Of a stretch of DNA of 64,000 bases, positions 21,506-34,590 are shown piece after piece. The first letter of the stretch is position 1; every line of letters starts with the position of its first letter. A program made the position numbers and the translations under genes. This stretch comes from Mercurialis annua. Taxonomy: Eukaryota > Streptophyta > Magnoliopsida > Malpighiales > Euphorbiaceae. The DNA lies in NCBI RefSeq assembly GCF_937616625.2, contig NC_065570.1, positions 47,297,665 to 47,361,664 of the forward strand, in the 5' to 3' direction. The notes under the pieces are model-generated. The model was not told the origin of the DNA. It did not search any database and saw only the letters and a program-made list of their open reading frames with translations.

Positions 21506-24347
21506 TGTAATATCCCGTAAAAAACTTAATTTATTTTCATAATTTCCGACAATTTTCTGATCGTTTTGAAGTACAATCGGTGTTATGGTCTGATTCATTT
21601 TGGGTCTGGATTGATTTGGTTTTATTGGTTCAACCAATTAATTGCTTTAAATTAAAAATAAAAAAAAACTTATATAAATTTAAGTCATGAAAATCCATGC
21701 AATGTTGGCCATTCATATTATTGTATAATTAAGCCCATGCATGCTCCTATATTATTATTTTTTTCTCACGTGAATCATTGGCCCATGCAATATGTTCTTT
21801 TCCAAAAGGCCCATGCTTCTTATGTTTCAAATTGAAACAGAATAGGAATTTTAGCAGCAGTATAATCTATGCGACTCTTATTTTCTTTTATTCATTATTT
21901 TAAAAATCTTTTTCTTTTCCTTCGTTTAATTTCAAACCCTAGCCGACCCCTTCCCCTCAAGAAGCATTAAACCTTACTCTCACAATCTTCCTCTTGTTCT
22001 TTTTAAAGATTTCGGTAAGTTTTGTATTCTTATTTCAGTTTTTGTTTAAGAATGATATTTCGTAATTTGCATCGCTCTCGTTCATTTTTAGATCAAAATC
22101 AGTTCCGTTTCGTCCCAGAGATTGTAGACTCACGCCTCTACAAGTTCCAATTTTGATTTCGTTGAACGGTACGCAATCGATCTTGTTTCAATCGCCGTCG
22201 TTTTACCGTATGGTTTGTTTCATGTAAACTGTGAATACTTTTCTTGTTCCTGTCGTTTCCCTTCTTTTCTTTTGGCTTTGATTTCATTGCTTAATGTTGT
22301 TTGGTCTCAAGGATTTTGGGTAGCTACTTGTTTAATCTCAGTTCTTGATTTGTCTCACGGTTCAATCAATAATTGTTGGTTGGTTACGGTTCCTTCATGT
22401 CTTCTTCACTGCCATGTTGTTTTTTTTATTAAAGGGTTGGGATTTTGGTTATCTTATTTGGGCTGTACTCTTTTGTTTAATTGTCCTTGATTATTGTTCT
22501 TAAATTCAAGTTATGGTTGTTAATGAATTGATGGCTTTCTTGGAAGTTTAAGCTTCATCTTTTATGTTACTGGAATTTGTTTGAATAAGGGTTTGATGAA
22601 TTGGAGAAGGAGATGAGGTGGCGGATGTGTGTTGGCTAACTTGACTTGTGTTTGGGCATAAGGCTCTTTTAAGTCCTTATATTGTTTTGATTAAATCATA
22701 TTGATTCCTTAAAGTTTAACTTTACCTAATAAAATTGGATTTCGTTTTGATTTAAAACTCATATGTTGTAACGATAGCTATTTATAAATTTAGCTAATAT
22801 AATTACTCGGGTAATTTGATTTAATTAAGAATATCAAATTTGCATAAAATTGGCTAAAGTACATTTTAGTCCCTAATTGGCTTAAGTATACTTTAGTCCC
22901 TAATTGGCTAAAGTACAATTTAGTCCCTAAACTTTTATAAGCTTAAAATGGTTAGATTGTTGGGTTGTAACTTAGGTTACTTGGAATTGAAGTTATTGAG
23001 TTCCGCTTTTAAAATGGATTATTATTTTATTGAATTATTTTACAAATATAAACTCGGGTTTATATTTGATAATCGTTTTGTGTCGGGTTAGACTGGGGTC
23101 ACCCGACAAGTGAGGTTAGCTTGGTAGTTAATGATAACTTGGCTAATCCACTATTTGGAAATTAATTATCATTTAAAGTTTATTAAATAATATTTATAAA
23201 TTGGATTTTAAAGCGAGAACTCAATAGACTTGTATTAATTGGGCTTTATTACCTAATGGGTATTTTTGTGTGTTCTGGCTTGTGTTATTCCGACGTGTTA
23301 TTTGTGCTAGTCCTATGTGGTGTCTAGTACTCTCTAGAGTTAGGGTCTGTTTTTAATAATTATTTTATTTGTCTAGACCCGTCTATTGTTCGTGCTCCAG
23401 AGGCGAACCCGGATTAGTTGCTTGCCGGTATTCACGTGGATTAGCAAGCAGTGAGTTTATATTTACTATTTACCGCTTTATTAAGTAAATTGATATTTTA
23501 ATATTAAATATATACTGTACGTATATTTCGAACTGTTTTTATATTATGGCATTCTAGTTGGAACATGCTACCTAATGGGCATCATTAGGACTGCGTGCGC
23601 ACCGGTATTGATCTGGGTAAGGTATATATGGAAATGTGGTAACTCGGTGTGAGCATAGCTCTCGAGACCAGGTAGAGTAACTCGGTGTAGCTCAGCTCTC
23701 AGGACTCTGGTATAAGTGTGGTCAGTGGTAACTCGGTGTAGCTCAGCTCTCGGGACCAGACCTATTGGATTGTGATATTTATTTAGAATTGTGGATTAGG
23801 GTTCCAACTATTATCCGTAATATTGTTATTAAATGTTTTAAACGTTTTAAAGGTTTTCCACTTAATAAATGTAAATAGTGGTATGAACTCATCTCAGAAT
23901 ATCTGACCCCGTTGTTTTCCAAATTTTCCCCAGGGTTATGATTTGAGAGAGTCTGGTGATCTCCGCATTTACTTTTCCTCGGAGGTTCCATTTATTTTAG
24001 TAGTACTGTGAAACTGTTTTATTCTTAGACCGCAGTAGTAACTAGACGTCTTTATTATTATTATTTATTTTGTCGAATTGGTTCGACTGGTTATATTGCT
24101 TTGGCATGCTATATTGTTACATTGATTTATGATGAATCTATTTTAGACTCGGAATTGAATAAGCATGTTATATTAACTGTTGAATATTATAACTGCTAGT
24201 TTTAGGCTGAAGTCTCGGTTGCCCCCGAGCATTGGTTTTCTGCAGGTTTATGTGTTTATATGTTAAATGAAAGGCTAGCTACGGGTTTCGGTACTACATT
24301 ACCCATACCCTAGCGCCGGTCGCGATTCATGAAAATGGGTCGTGACA
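21506..24347 (+). repeat. 5' LTR of element 1
   Basis: TG...CA bounded. The U3 portion holds several (G)GCCCATGCA words (21732-21744, 21780-21790, 21808-21816): TGGGCY site II-type motifs joined to CATGCA RY-type motifs. The later part holds three tandem units of AACTCGGTGT(A)G...CTCTCGGGACC at about 23640-23762. Small ORFs inside (22215-22490; reverse 23779-23991) also occur in the 3' LTR and are not genes. Confidence 0.93.
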
Positions 24348-24351
24348 AACT

Positions 24352-24363
24352 TGGTATCAGAGC
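24352..24363 (+). other. primer-binding site (initiator tRNA-Met)
   Basis: TGGTATCAGAGC, four bases after the 5' LTR, is the standard complement of the 3' end of plant initiator tRNA-Met used to prime minus-strand DNA synthesis. Confidence 0.92.
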
Positions 24364-24688
24364 TTTGGTTTCAAACCAAGGCCAATTGCTTGCTATGTGT
24401 TTACTCTGTTAAGTATGGTTGTGTCTTAGGAACTACTGCGGATATAGGATTCTGTCATGTCTTTAAAACCGTCATCTTTTGATTTTAAAACATTCTGCCT
24501 ACACCAATAGGATTGCGTCGAGTCAGTCATTGTATGTTGATTTGAAGCTGTTAAATGTTAATTTTATTTCACTTGGGTGAACATTTTATTGCTGTTGATT
24601 TCTTGGAAAATCCTATATGTTGCTTGTTTTGTTCATACTTGGGTATGAAATATCTGTTATTTAAAATGTTGTTGTTCAATCTTAGGAT

Positions 24689-27600
24689 ATGGACAACGTT
24701 GTTCGTACTCGTGCTCGTGCTGCGGCAGAGCAAGAAGCTGTGGCTGATGATGCGATTTCCATGGAAGTCGATCAGAACGTACCACTAGTTCAGGCTAATG
24801 CTGGACGTGGTCGAGGTGGAGGTGCTGGCAGAGGTAGAGGTGCTGGTAGAGGCAGAGGAGCTGGTGCTGGTAGAGGTGGAGCTAGAGGACGTGGTGCAGC
24901 AGGTGTTCAGGCACCGAATGTGCAGCAGGCACCAGAGGTGCAACAAGCACCAAACATGCAAGCGTTCGACTTCACTACCTTCTTAGCTGGGATTGTCGAG
25001 ATGCAGAACAACCAGGCTCTTCTGCAGAATCAGTGTACTGTACTGGGTCAGCTAGCGCAGCAACAACAACCTCAGGTTGGTGCTGTAGCTGGTAATGGTG
25101 GACTTGCTGGTGTCGGTCACATTCCAACAGACAGAGAGTTGGTCATGATATACTTGAAGTTGAATCCGACTTCTTTTGATAGTACTGGGGATGCTCTTGA
25201 CTTTTTGAAGGAATTTGAGTACAACAGTCAGAGGATTCAAGCTTCCGATCGTCAATCAGTGATGCTTGTGGAGATGTCGCTGAAGGGTCCAGCTAAGGAC
25301 TGGTATCGTGATAACATCAGGCCAGTTATGGATACTTTGTCTTGGGCTGATTTTGTGATCAGGTTCAGAGGTTACTATCTACCCTTCTCTGTTACTGAGA
25401 GTTTCAGAGAAAAGCTGCTAAATTTGAAGAAGGGGGATAGATCAGTGACAGACTACACTACGGAGTTTGTACGTTTGGGGCGGTTTGCTACAGATCTTCA
25501 GGGTGATCAAGAGCGAGTGAACGACCGTTATATTAGGGGTTTAGGCTCGGAGTTTCTCCCTTTGCTGATAGGGACAAACATGGAGTTTGCCCGGTTAGTG
25601 GATAGTGCGCGACGGATGGAGAATTCGATGGTTCAGTTTGGGATGATCTCTGACCCTTTCCAGAATCAAAAGGGAAAGAGTGATCTTCCTAGTGGGGGGC
25701 AGCAGGCCCCAGTACAGCATAGTAGTGGGAATTACTACAGTGGCTCTTCTCAGGCCAACAGGGGGAGTCGACGGACTCACAACAAAGGGAGGCATAGTGC
25801 CAGGAGTGCTCCGTACAGTTCTAGTAGCAGTGGGAGTAACCGTGGTTCAGGACGCGGGCACAGTGTTGGATCGAACATTCCGTTCTGCCAGAATTGCAGA
25901 CGCAGGCACTATGGTCAGTGTCAGTTAGCTCCTGGAGGTTGTTTTACTTGTGGCCAGCCGGGTCATTTTTCCAGGGAGTGTCCGACATCTGGGCAGCAGA
26001 TGTCTAACTCCAGTGTGGCGCAGTCTTCTTATCAGCAACAGAGACCTGCGTTTTCACAGTCTGTAGGGTACTCTCAACCTGCAGCATCTTTTGGTGGCCA
26101 GCGGGGCCGTGGTTCTGGTGGCAGAGGTTTTGGTGGCCGTGGAAACGGTGGAAGAGGTCCCAACGGTTATGGTACTGGACAGAGTTCGCAGCCGCAGCCG
26201 CAGGGTCAGGCCAGAGTGTTCGCACTTACTCCTCAGGATGCGCGTGCATCAAATGCTGTGGTGCAAGGTACCATTCCGATTTCTTTTACTGATGCTTTGG
26301 TATTATTTGATGCGGGTGCAACCCATTCATTTGTGTCTACTTGCTTTGCTGGGAAATTGGGTATTGCACCATCTGTTATGAGTGAACCTCTAGTTGTGTC
26401 TACACCTATGTCTGAAGGTGTAGTAGTGGACGTCGTTTATCCTTCTTGTCCAGTGGTTATTCAGGGTAGAGAATTATGTGCTGATTTGATTGTGCTTGAC
26501 GTTCTTTCTTTTGATGTCATCTTGGGGATGGATTGGCTGTCGCGCCATTATGCTTCTATTGACTGTCGAGGGAAGTCAGTTGAGTTTCGGATTCCGGGTG
26601 ATCTACCTTTTTCCTTTCAGGGAGAAAAGGCGGAGACACCTAAGAATCTGATTTATGCCATCAAGACGAAGCGGATGTTGGGCAAGGGTTGCCAGGGTTT
26701 TCTTGCTGTGGTTCGTGATTTGGAGACTAGCAGTGGGGATATGCATAGTGTTCCGATAGTGAATGAGTTCACTGATGTTTTTCCAGAGGAGTTGCCTGGA
26801 TTACCGCCTGATCGGGATATCGAGTTCTGCATAGATGTTGTTCCTGGAACAAATCCGATTTCGATACCGCCGTATCGGATGGCTCCTGCAGAGCTGAAGG
26901 AGTTGAAGGATCAGTTACAAGAGTTGTTGGATAGTGGATTCATCAGACCGAGTACTTCTCTGTGGGGTGCTCCTGTTCTGTTTGTAAAGAAGAAGGATGG
27001 TTCCTTTCGACTGTGTATTGACTACAGACAGTTGAATAAGGCAACCGTCAAGAACAAATATCCTCTTCCTCGCATCGATGACTTGTTCGATCAGTTGCAA
27101 GGTGCGAAATGCTTCTCTAAGATCGATTTGAGGTCTGGGTATCATCAGCTTCGGATCCGTGATGTAGATGTGCCCAAGACTGCTTTTCGGACACGCTATG
27201 GACATTTTGAGTTTCTGGTTATGTCCTTTGGTCTGACTAACGCGTCAGCAGCGTTCATGGATATGATGAACAGAGTGTTCAAGCCGTTTTTGGATCAATT
27301 CGTTATCGTTTTCATTGATGACATTTTGATCTATTCTCGTAGTGAGGAGGAGCATGCTTATCACTTGAGGACTATATTACAGACCTTGCGAGAGCATCAG
27401 TTATATGCTAAGTTCTCAAAGTGTGAGTTTTGGCTGGAGCAGGTTACCTTCTTAGGACACGTGGTGTCGAAGGATGGGATCAAGGTTGATCCGAAGAAGA
27501 TTGAGGCGGTTATGGATTGGCAAAGGCCGAGGTCAGTTACCGAGATCAGGAGTTTTCTTGGGTTAGCTGGCTACTACCGTCGGTTCGTGCAGGATTTCTC

Positions 27601-29654
27601 TCGAATATCTGCACCTTTGACTAAGCTGACACAGAAGGGTGTGAAGTTTGTGTGGACCGACAAGTGAGGAGAATTTCGAGAAGCTGAAGGAGATTTTGAC
27701 TACAGCTCCTGTTTTGGCGTTGCCTTCTGGCATCGATGGTTTCACAGTGTATTGTGATGCGTCTCAGATTGGTTAAGGTTGCGTCCTGATGCAACATGGA
27801 CAGGTGATTGCCTATGCTTCCTGACAGTTGAAGAAGCATGAGGTGAATTACCCTACTCATGATTTAGAGTTGGCAGCTGTGGTTTTTGCGCTGAAAATCT
27901 GGAGGCATTATTTGTATGGTGCTACTTGTGATATTTTCACTGATCATAAGAGTTTGAAGTATATCTTTGATCAGAGAGAATTGAACTTGAGACAGAGGAG
28001 GTGGCTAGAGTTGCTGAAAGACTATGACTGTACTATTCAGTACCATCCTGGTAAGGCTAATGTGGTAGCCGATGCGTTGAGTCGCAAGTCTTCGGGCAGT
28101 TTGGCTCATATTTCAGAGGTTGGGCGTAGACCCATGGTTAGAGAGTGGCACAGTTTGATAGCTTCAGGCTATTGCTTTCAGGTTACTCAGGCCGGTAGTT
28201 TGTTAGCACATTTACAAGTGCAACCCGTTTTGATTGATCGGATCAAAGCTGTACAAGCTGAGGATCCACAGTTGAAGCGGATTATTGAGGAGGTTCAGCA
28301 GGACAGTAATTCTGAGTTTACTTTTGTGGATGAAGTTCTGAGACATGGTTCGAGATTGTGTGTTCCGGATTCAGATGGTTTGAGAGACCAGATTCTGGAA
28401 GAAGCGCACAAGTCTGCTTATAGTGTTCATCCGGGTTCTACTAAGATGTACCATGATCTTAAGGGTACCTACTGGTGGAGCGGGATGAAGAAGGATGTCG
28501 CTGAGTATGTTTCTAAGTGTCTGACGTGCCAACAGGTGAAGCTGGAGCATAAGAGACCTTTTGGCTATCTACAGCCACTACCTATTCCAGAGTGGAAGTG
28601 GGAGCAGATTGCTATGGATTTTGTGGTTGGTTTACCACGTACTCGACAGGGGTACAATTCCATTTGGGTTATAGTTGACCGTATGACCAAGTCAGCTCAT
28701 TTCCTTCCGATTAAGGTTTCGTATACCGCTTCGAGGTTGGCTCAGTTGTACATCGACAGGATTGTCAGTCTGCATGGTGTACCGGTTTCTATTGTTTCAG
28801 ACAGAGGTTCTGTGTTTACTTCGAGGTTCTGGAAAGCGTTACAGGAATCCTTAGGTTCTCGATTGGATTTCAGTACAGCTTTTCATCCTCAGACTGACGG
28901 TCAGTCTGAGAGGACTATTCAGACGTTGGAGGATATGCTCAGGATGCGTGTTCTCGATTTTCAGGGTAGCTGGGATACTCATTTGCCGTTGATTGAGTTT
29001 TCCTGTAACAACAGTTATCATGCGAGTATCGAGATGGCGCCGTATGAGGCTTTGTACGGGCGCAAGTGTAGATCTCCTATATGTTGGGAGGAGGTCGGAG
29101 AGCGTAAACTCTCGGGAGCTGAGATTATTCAGATTACCTCGGAGAAGGTACCGTTGATTAAGCGGAGGTTAGAGACTGCTTTTAGTCGGCATAAGAGTTA
29201 CGCTGATCCGAAAAGGAAAGACATTGAGTTCCAGGTTGGTGATTTCGTATTTCTTCGGGTTTCGCCTATGAAAGGCGTGGTTCGTTTTGGTGTTAAGGGA
29301 AAGTTGGCACCGAGGTATATTGGTCCTTGTGAGATTTCGGAGAGGATTGGAGCTGTGGCTTATCGTCTGGTTCTACCGCCAGACATGTCATTAGTACATC
29401 CTGTGTTTCACGTTTCTATGTTGAGAAAGTGCATTTCTGATCCTTCGCACGTGATTGTGCCTCAGAGTGTCTAGATTGACCAGGAGCTGTCCTATGAGGA
29501 ACAGCCAGTTGAGATTGTTGATACGCAGGTGCGTAAATTGCGGAACAAGGAGATTCCGATGGTCAAAGTTCTCTGGCGCAATCATTCTGTAGAGGAGTGT
29601 ACTTGGGAGACCGAGTTGGATATGCGGAATCGCTATCCTTTTCTTTTTCCGTGA
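24689..29654 (+). pseudogene. gag-pol polyprotein of element 1 (broken)
   Basis: A single frame runs 24689-27667 (992 codons). It has a GRGRG-rich start, the gag retrotransposon domain (about residues 130-300), a zinc knuckle C418-x2-C-x4-H-x4-C431, an aspartic protease with DAGA at residues 541-544, and RT with FIDD (Asp 877/878). A frameshift at 27664, which looks like loss of two bases, ends this frame. Stops at 27774-27776 and 27822-27824 lie in RNase H. The frame from 27828 carries the RNase H end, the HHCC zinc finger (about 28420-28540) and the integrase catalytic residues Asp (28617), Asp (28800) and Glu (28908), which give DD35E spacing. The GPY/F-like motif follows. A stop at 29472-29474 precedes the C-terminal chromodomain-like end (VKVLWRNHSVEECTWE), which ends at 29654. 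The breaks imply it moved using proteins from another copy or decayed after insertion. Confidence 0.93.
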
Positions 29655-29762
29655 GGTACGATATCTTGATTTTCGGTGACTTTTATGATTTCTTTTTGTG
29701 CTACGTGTTGCTCTGGTGGAAATTGCTCATTGTGTTAAATTCGAGGACGAATTTTTAATTAC

Positions 29763-29772
29763 TTGGGGAGAA
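29763..29772 (+). other. polypurine tract of element 1
   Basis: TTGGGGAGAA lies directly before the 3' LTR. The motif ATTCGAGGACGAATTTTT about 15 bases before it is shared, in inverse, by elements D and E and is a family hallmark in this window. Confidence 0.88.
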
Positions 29773-32608
29773 TGTAATATCCCGTAAAAAACTTAATTTA
29801 TTTTCGTAATTTCCGACAATTTTCTGATCGTTTTGAAGTACAATCGGTGTTATGGTCTGATTCATTTTGGGTCTGGATTGAGTTGGTTTTATTGGTTCAA
29901 CCAATTAATTGCTTTAAATTAAAAATAAAATTTTTTTTATATAAATTTAAGTCATGAAAATCCATGCAATGTTGGCCATTCATATTATTGTATAATTAAG
30001 CCCATGCATGCTCCTATATTATTATTTTTTTCTCACGTGAATCATTGGCCCATGCAATATGTTCTTTTCCAAAAGGCCCATGCTTCTTATGTTTCAAATT
30101 GAAACAGAATAGGAATTTTAGCAGCAATATAATCTATGCGACTCTTATTTTCTTTTATTCATTATTTTAAAAATCTTTTTCTTTTCCTTCGTTTAATTTC
30201 AAACCCTAGCCGACCCCTTCCCCTCAAGAAGCATTAAACCTTACTCTCACAATCTTCCTCTTGTTCTTTTTAAAGATTTCGGTAAGTTTTGTATTCTTAT
30301 TTCAGTTTTTGTTTAAGAATGATATTTCGTAATTTGCATCGCTCTCGTTCATTTTTAGATCAAAATCAGTTCCGTTTCGTCCCAGAGATTGTAGACTCAC
30401 GCCTCTACAAGTTCCAATTTTGATTTCGTTGAACGGTACGCAATCGATCTTGTTTCAATCGCCGTCGTTTTACCGTATGGTTTGTTTCATGTAAACTGTG
30501 AATACTTTTCTTGTTCCTGTCGTTTCCCTTCTTTTCTTTTGGCTTTGATTTCATTGCTTAATGTTGTTTGGTCTCAAGGATTTTGGGTAGCTAATTGTTT
30601 AATCTCAGTTCTTGATTTGTCTCACGGTTCAATCAATAATTGTTGGTTGGTTACGGTTCCTTCATGTCTTCTTCACTGCCATGTTGTTTTTTTTATTAAA
30701 GGGTTGGGATTTTGGTTATCTTATTTGGCTGTACTCTTTTGTTTAATTGTCCTTGATTATTGTTCTTAAATTCAAGTTATGGTTGTTAATGAATTGATGG
30801 CTTTCTTGGAAGTTTAAGCTTCATCTTTTATGTTACTGGAATTTGTTTGAATAAGGGTTTGATGAATTGGAGAAGGAGATGAGGTGGCGGATGTGTGTTG
30901 GCTAACTTGACTTGTGTTTGGGCATAAGGCTCTTTTAAGTCCTTATATTGTTTTGATTAAATCATATTGATTCCTTAAAGTTTAACTTTACCTAATAAAA
31001 TTGGATTTCGTTTTGATTTAAAACTCATATGTTGTAACGATAGCTATTTATAAGCTAATATAATTACTCGGGTAATTTGATTTAATTAAGAATATCAAAT
31101 TTGCATAAAATTGGCTAAAGTACATTTTAGTCCCTAATTGGCTTAAGTATACTTTAGTCCCTAATTGGCTAAAGTACAATTTAGTCCCTAAACTTTTATA
31201 AGCTTAAAATGGTTAGATTGTTGGGTTGTAACTTAGGTTACTTGGAATTGAAGTTATGGAGTTCCGCTTTTAAAATGGATTATTATTTTATTGAATTATT
31301 TTACAAATATAAACTCGGGTTTATATTTGATAATCGTTTTGTGTCGGGTTAGACTGGGGTCACCCGACAAGTGAGGTTAGCTTGGTAGTTAATGATAACT
31401 TGGCTAATCCACTATTTGGAAATTAATTATCATTTAAAGATTATTAAATAATATTTATAAATTGGATTTTAAAGCGAGAACTCAATATACTTGTATTAAT
31501 TGGGCTTTATTACCTAATGGGTATTTTTGTGTGTTCTGGCTTGTGTTATTCCGACGTGTTATTTGTGCTAGTCCTATGTGGTGTCTAGTACTCTCTAGAG
31601 TTAGGGTCTGTTTTTAATAATTATTTTATTTGTCTAGACCCGTCTATTGTTCGTGCTCCAGAGGCGAACCAGGATTAGTTGCTTGCCGGTATTCACGTGG
31701 ATTAGCAAGCAGTGAGTTTATATTTACTATTTACTGCTTTATTAAGTAAATTGATATTTTAATATTAAATATATACTGTACGTATATTTCGAACTGTTTT
31801 TATATTATGGCATTCTAGTTGGAACATGCTACCTCATGGGCATCATTAGGACTGCGTGCGCACCGGTATTGATCTGGGTAAGGTATATATGGAAATGTGG
31901 TAACTCGGTGTGAGCATAGCTCTCGGGACCAGGTAGAGTAACTCGGTGTAGCTCAGCTCTCGGGACTCTGGTATAAGTGTGGTCAGTGGTAACTCGGTGT
32001 AGCTCAGCTCTCGGGACCAGACCTATTGGATTATGATATTTATTTAGAATTGTGGATTAGGGTTCCAACTATTATCCGTAATATTGTTATTAAATGTTTT
32101 AAACGTTTTAAAGGTTTTCCACTTAATAAATGTAAATAGTGGTATGAACTCATCTCAGAATATCTGACCCCGTTGTTTTCCAAATTTTCCCCAGGGTTAT
32201 GATCTGAGAGAGTCTGGTGATCTCCGCATTTACTTTTCCTCGGAGGTTCCATTTATTTTAGTAGTACTGTGAAACTGTTTTATTCTTAGACCGCAGTAGT
32301 AACTAGACGTCTTTATTATTATTATTTATTTTGTCGAATTGGTTCGACTGGTTATATTGCTTTGGCATGCTATATTGTTACATTGATTTATGATGAATCT
32401 ATTTTAGACTCGGAATTGAATAAGCATGTTATATTAACTGTTGAATATTATAACTGCTAGTTTTAGGCTGAAGTCTCGGTTGCCCCCGAGCATTGGTTTT
32501 CTGCAGGTTTATGTGTTTATATGTTAAATGAAAGGCTAGCTACGGGTTTCGGTACTACATTACCCATACCCTAGCGCCGGTCGCGATTCATGAAAATGGG
32601 TCGTGACA
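29773..32608 (+). repeat. 3' LTR of element 1
   Basis: This is nearly identical to the 5' LTR and ends at 32608 before the ACTTT duplication. It differs by a lost five-base segment near 31053 and scattered substitutions. Confidence 0.93.
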
Positions 32609-32613
32609 ACTTT

Positions 32614-34397
32614 ACAGGTAAGAAAGGGTTAAGACAAGGAGATCCTATCTCTCCTATTTTGTTTGTCTTTGCATGGAGTACTTCACAAGGCTGGTTAGTA
32701 TGAAGATTAGACAAAATATCAACTTCAAATTCCATAAGAATTGCAAAAAGCTGAATTTATTTCAACTCTCTTTTGGTGATGATCTCTTCCTCTTCTGTGG
32801 CAGTGATTTTAAGTCCATCAAAGTCTTCAAGGAAGTCCTAGATGAGTTTTCTGGTTGCTCAGGGCTTTAACCTAACAATGCTAAGAGTTCAGCCTTCTTC
32901 AATGGGGACCCTGCTAATAAAGATGAGCTGCTCAGTGTTATTGGTTTTCAGGAAGGGAAGCTTCCTATCAAATATCTTGGTGTTCCCCTTATATGCACCA
33001 GGCTTTCTAAGGTGCACTGCAGTGAGCTTATAGCTAGAATTACTGCTAAAATTGGTAATTGGACATCCAAGGCCCTTTCTTATGCAGGTAGGCTGCAACT
33101 TATCAATTATGTTTTTCTTAGCATGCACACCTATTGGCGTTCTTTATTAATTTTGCCTAAATCTGTTGTTAAAGGAGTTGAAGCAGTTTGCAGAAATTTC
33201 CTTTTGTTTGGCAATCTTATCATGAATAAAGGTGGGCTAGTTAACTGGAGCTCACTCAGTAGGAAAAATGAAGGTGGTCTAGGAGTTAAATCAGTCCAGA
33301 TTTATAACTATGTAGCCATCACTAAGAACATTTGGAATCTAGTCACTTTTAAAGACTCTATTTGGGCTAAGTGGGTCACATACATCAACATGAAGAAGAT
33401 GACCTTTTGGGGGATAGTCATGCCAAATAATTTTTCCTAGAGTTGGGGGCAAATGCTCAAGCCTAGTATAGTTATCAGTTAGTTGTTTTGTTATAAGCTT
33501 GGTAATGGAGATAATTTCTCATTCTGGTTTGACCCCTGGCTTGATGGTGTTTCTATTACTGAGAAATTTTCTAATGTTAGTATTAAAAATTCTGACATTC
33601 CTAGGAAAGCCTTAGTCAAAGATTATATCCATAATGGTGTTTGGAATCTCCCAGACCCTCTTGATTTATATACTCAAGAAGCTTGGGAGCATATAAAAGC
33701 AAAATATAGTGTCGCTACAGCTAGAGATGAAGTATCTTGGGGCCGTAATCCTAGAGGTTTCAAAACTAGTAGTGTGTGGAAAAACCTTCTTCCCAGTAAG
33801 GTTACAGTTAATTGAGCTCATTTGATTTGGTTTGCAGGTAACATTCTAAGACAATCTTTCATAACCTGGTTGGCTTTACAGAGTAAACTACAGACTAGAC
33901 ACAAATTGCTGTCTTGGGGTGTTGTTAGTGATGATAAATGTTGTTTATGTAATCTAGTGAGTGAAACTACAAGCCATTTGTTCTTTGGCTGTTCTTACTC
34001 CTCTGATATTTGGAGGAGAGTTCTTGGTCACCTGGGGTTCATTGAAAGCCCTGTCAGTTGGAGGAGGGAAATTAGTTTCTTCACTAAAAGGACTAAAGGG
34101 AAATCCAAGACTGTTAAAACCAGAAAATTGGGTCTTTGTGCGTGTGTCTACCATATTTGGGCAGCCATAAACGATTTAGTGTTTAACAACAAATGACATA
34201 CAAGTGAGCAGGTTTTCAGCAAGATTAAAAATGACATTGAGTTGAGATGCTAGAGTCTAAGGAGTTTGTTGTTTTGTCTGCTAGCTTGTTTAGGAGCTGG
34301 CCTGTGTTTTCCCAGTTGCAAGCATGTTTAGGCTTCGTTGTTTGGTGTATCTCTAAGCAATAATAGTTGTTCGTTTTTGGTGATCGACAAAAAAAAA
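32614..34397 (+). pseudogene. LINE ORF2, right part: RT end, zinc finger and poly(A) tail
   Basis: It continues the RT interrupted at 21505: GKKGLRQGDPISPILFVF, then the catalytic box as FGDDLFLF, where plant LINEs usually have FADD. Next comes the thumb/connection (GKLPIKYLGVPL, LSYAGRLQLINYV, RKNEGGLGVKS) and the C-terminal zf-RVT finger (CCLCNLVSETTSHLFFGC, about 33940-34000). Stops at about 32868, 33438, 33481 and 33813 break the frame. The element ends GGTGATCGAC plus an A-run at 34389-34397. I found no convincing target duplication around 20228 and 34398. Confidence 0.85.
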
Positions 34398-34590
34398 TTA
34401 CTTTGGCTATTTAATGATTGCTATTTTAATTATTTTATAATCGTATAGAATTCTAAATAAGACAAACTATTTCAATGAACTACTATTTTAATTTTTATTT
34501 TACATTTTCTATTAAAATTTTCTATAATTACAAAATTTGAGTACCAATTAATTTGTTTTAAATAATTAAAACAGTCATCTAAAGTATTTA
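34398..34590. other. AT-rich flank between the LINE tail and a MITE
   Basis: There is no gene. The phrase AAACTATTTCAATGAACTA (about 34464-34482) is echoed beyond the MITE as AAACTATTCCAATTAACTA (about 35111), so this segment and 35104-35204 may be parts of one older repeat. Confidence 0.35.

Larger units (their letters stand above)
21506..32608 (+). mobile_element. full-length Ty3/gypsy Tekay-type chromovirus (element 1)
   Basis: LTRs of 2842 (21506-24347) and 2836 bases (29773-32608) bound an internal region with a primer-binding site, gag-pol and polypurine tract. Each LTR begins TGTAATATCCCG and ends GGGTCGTGACA. The target duplication ACTTT is perfect (21501-21505, 32609-32613). By eye the two LTRs differ by fewer than 20 substitutions and a few small indels, so the insertion is recent. 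It split a LINE. Domain order gag, protease, RT, RNase H, integrase, chromodomain and the initiator-Met primer site support the Tekay/Del chromovirus assignment. Gag-pol has one frameshift and three stops, so this copy cannot make an intact polyprotein. Confidence 0.95.

Noticed and set aside
22215..22490. ORFs inside element 1 LTRs (also 30482-30769, reverse 23779-23991 and 32040-32252)
   Set aside because: They occur only because the LTR is present twice. The 5' and 3' copies differ by a one-base gap that shifts the end of the forward ORF.
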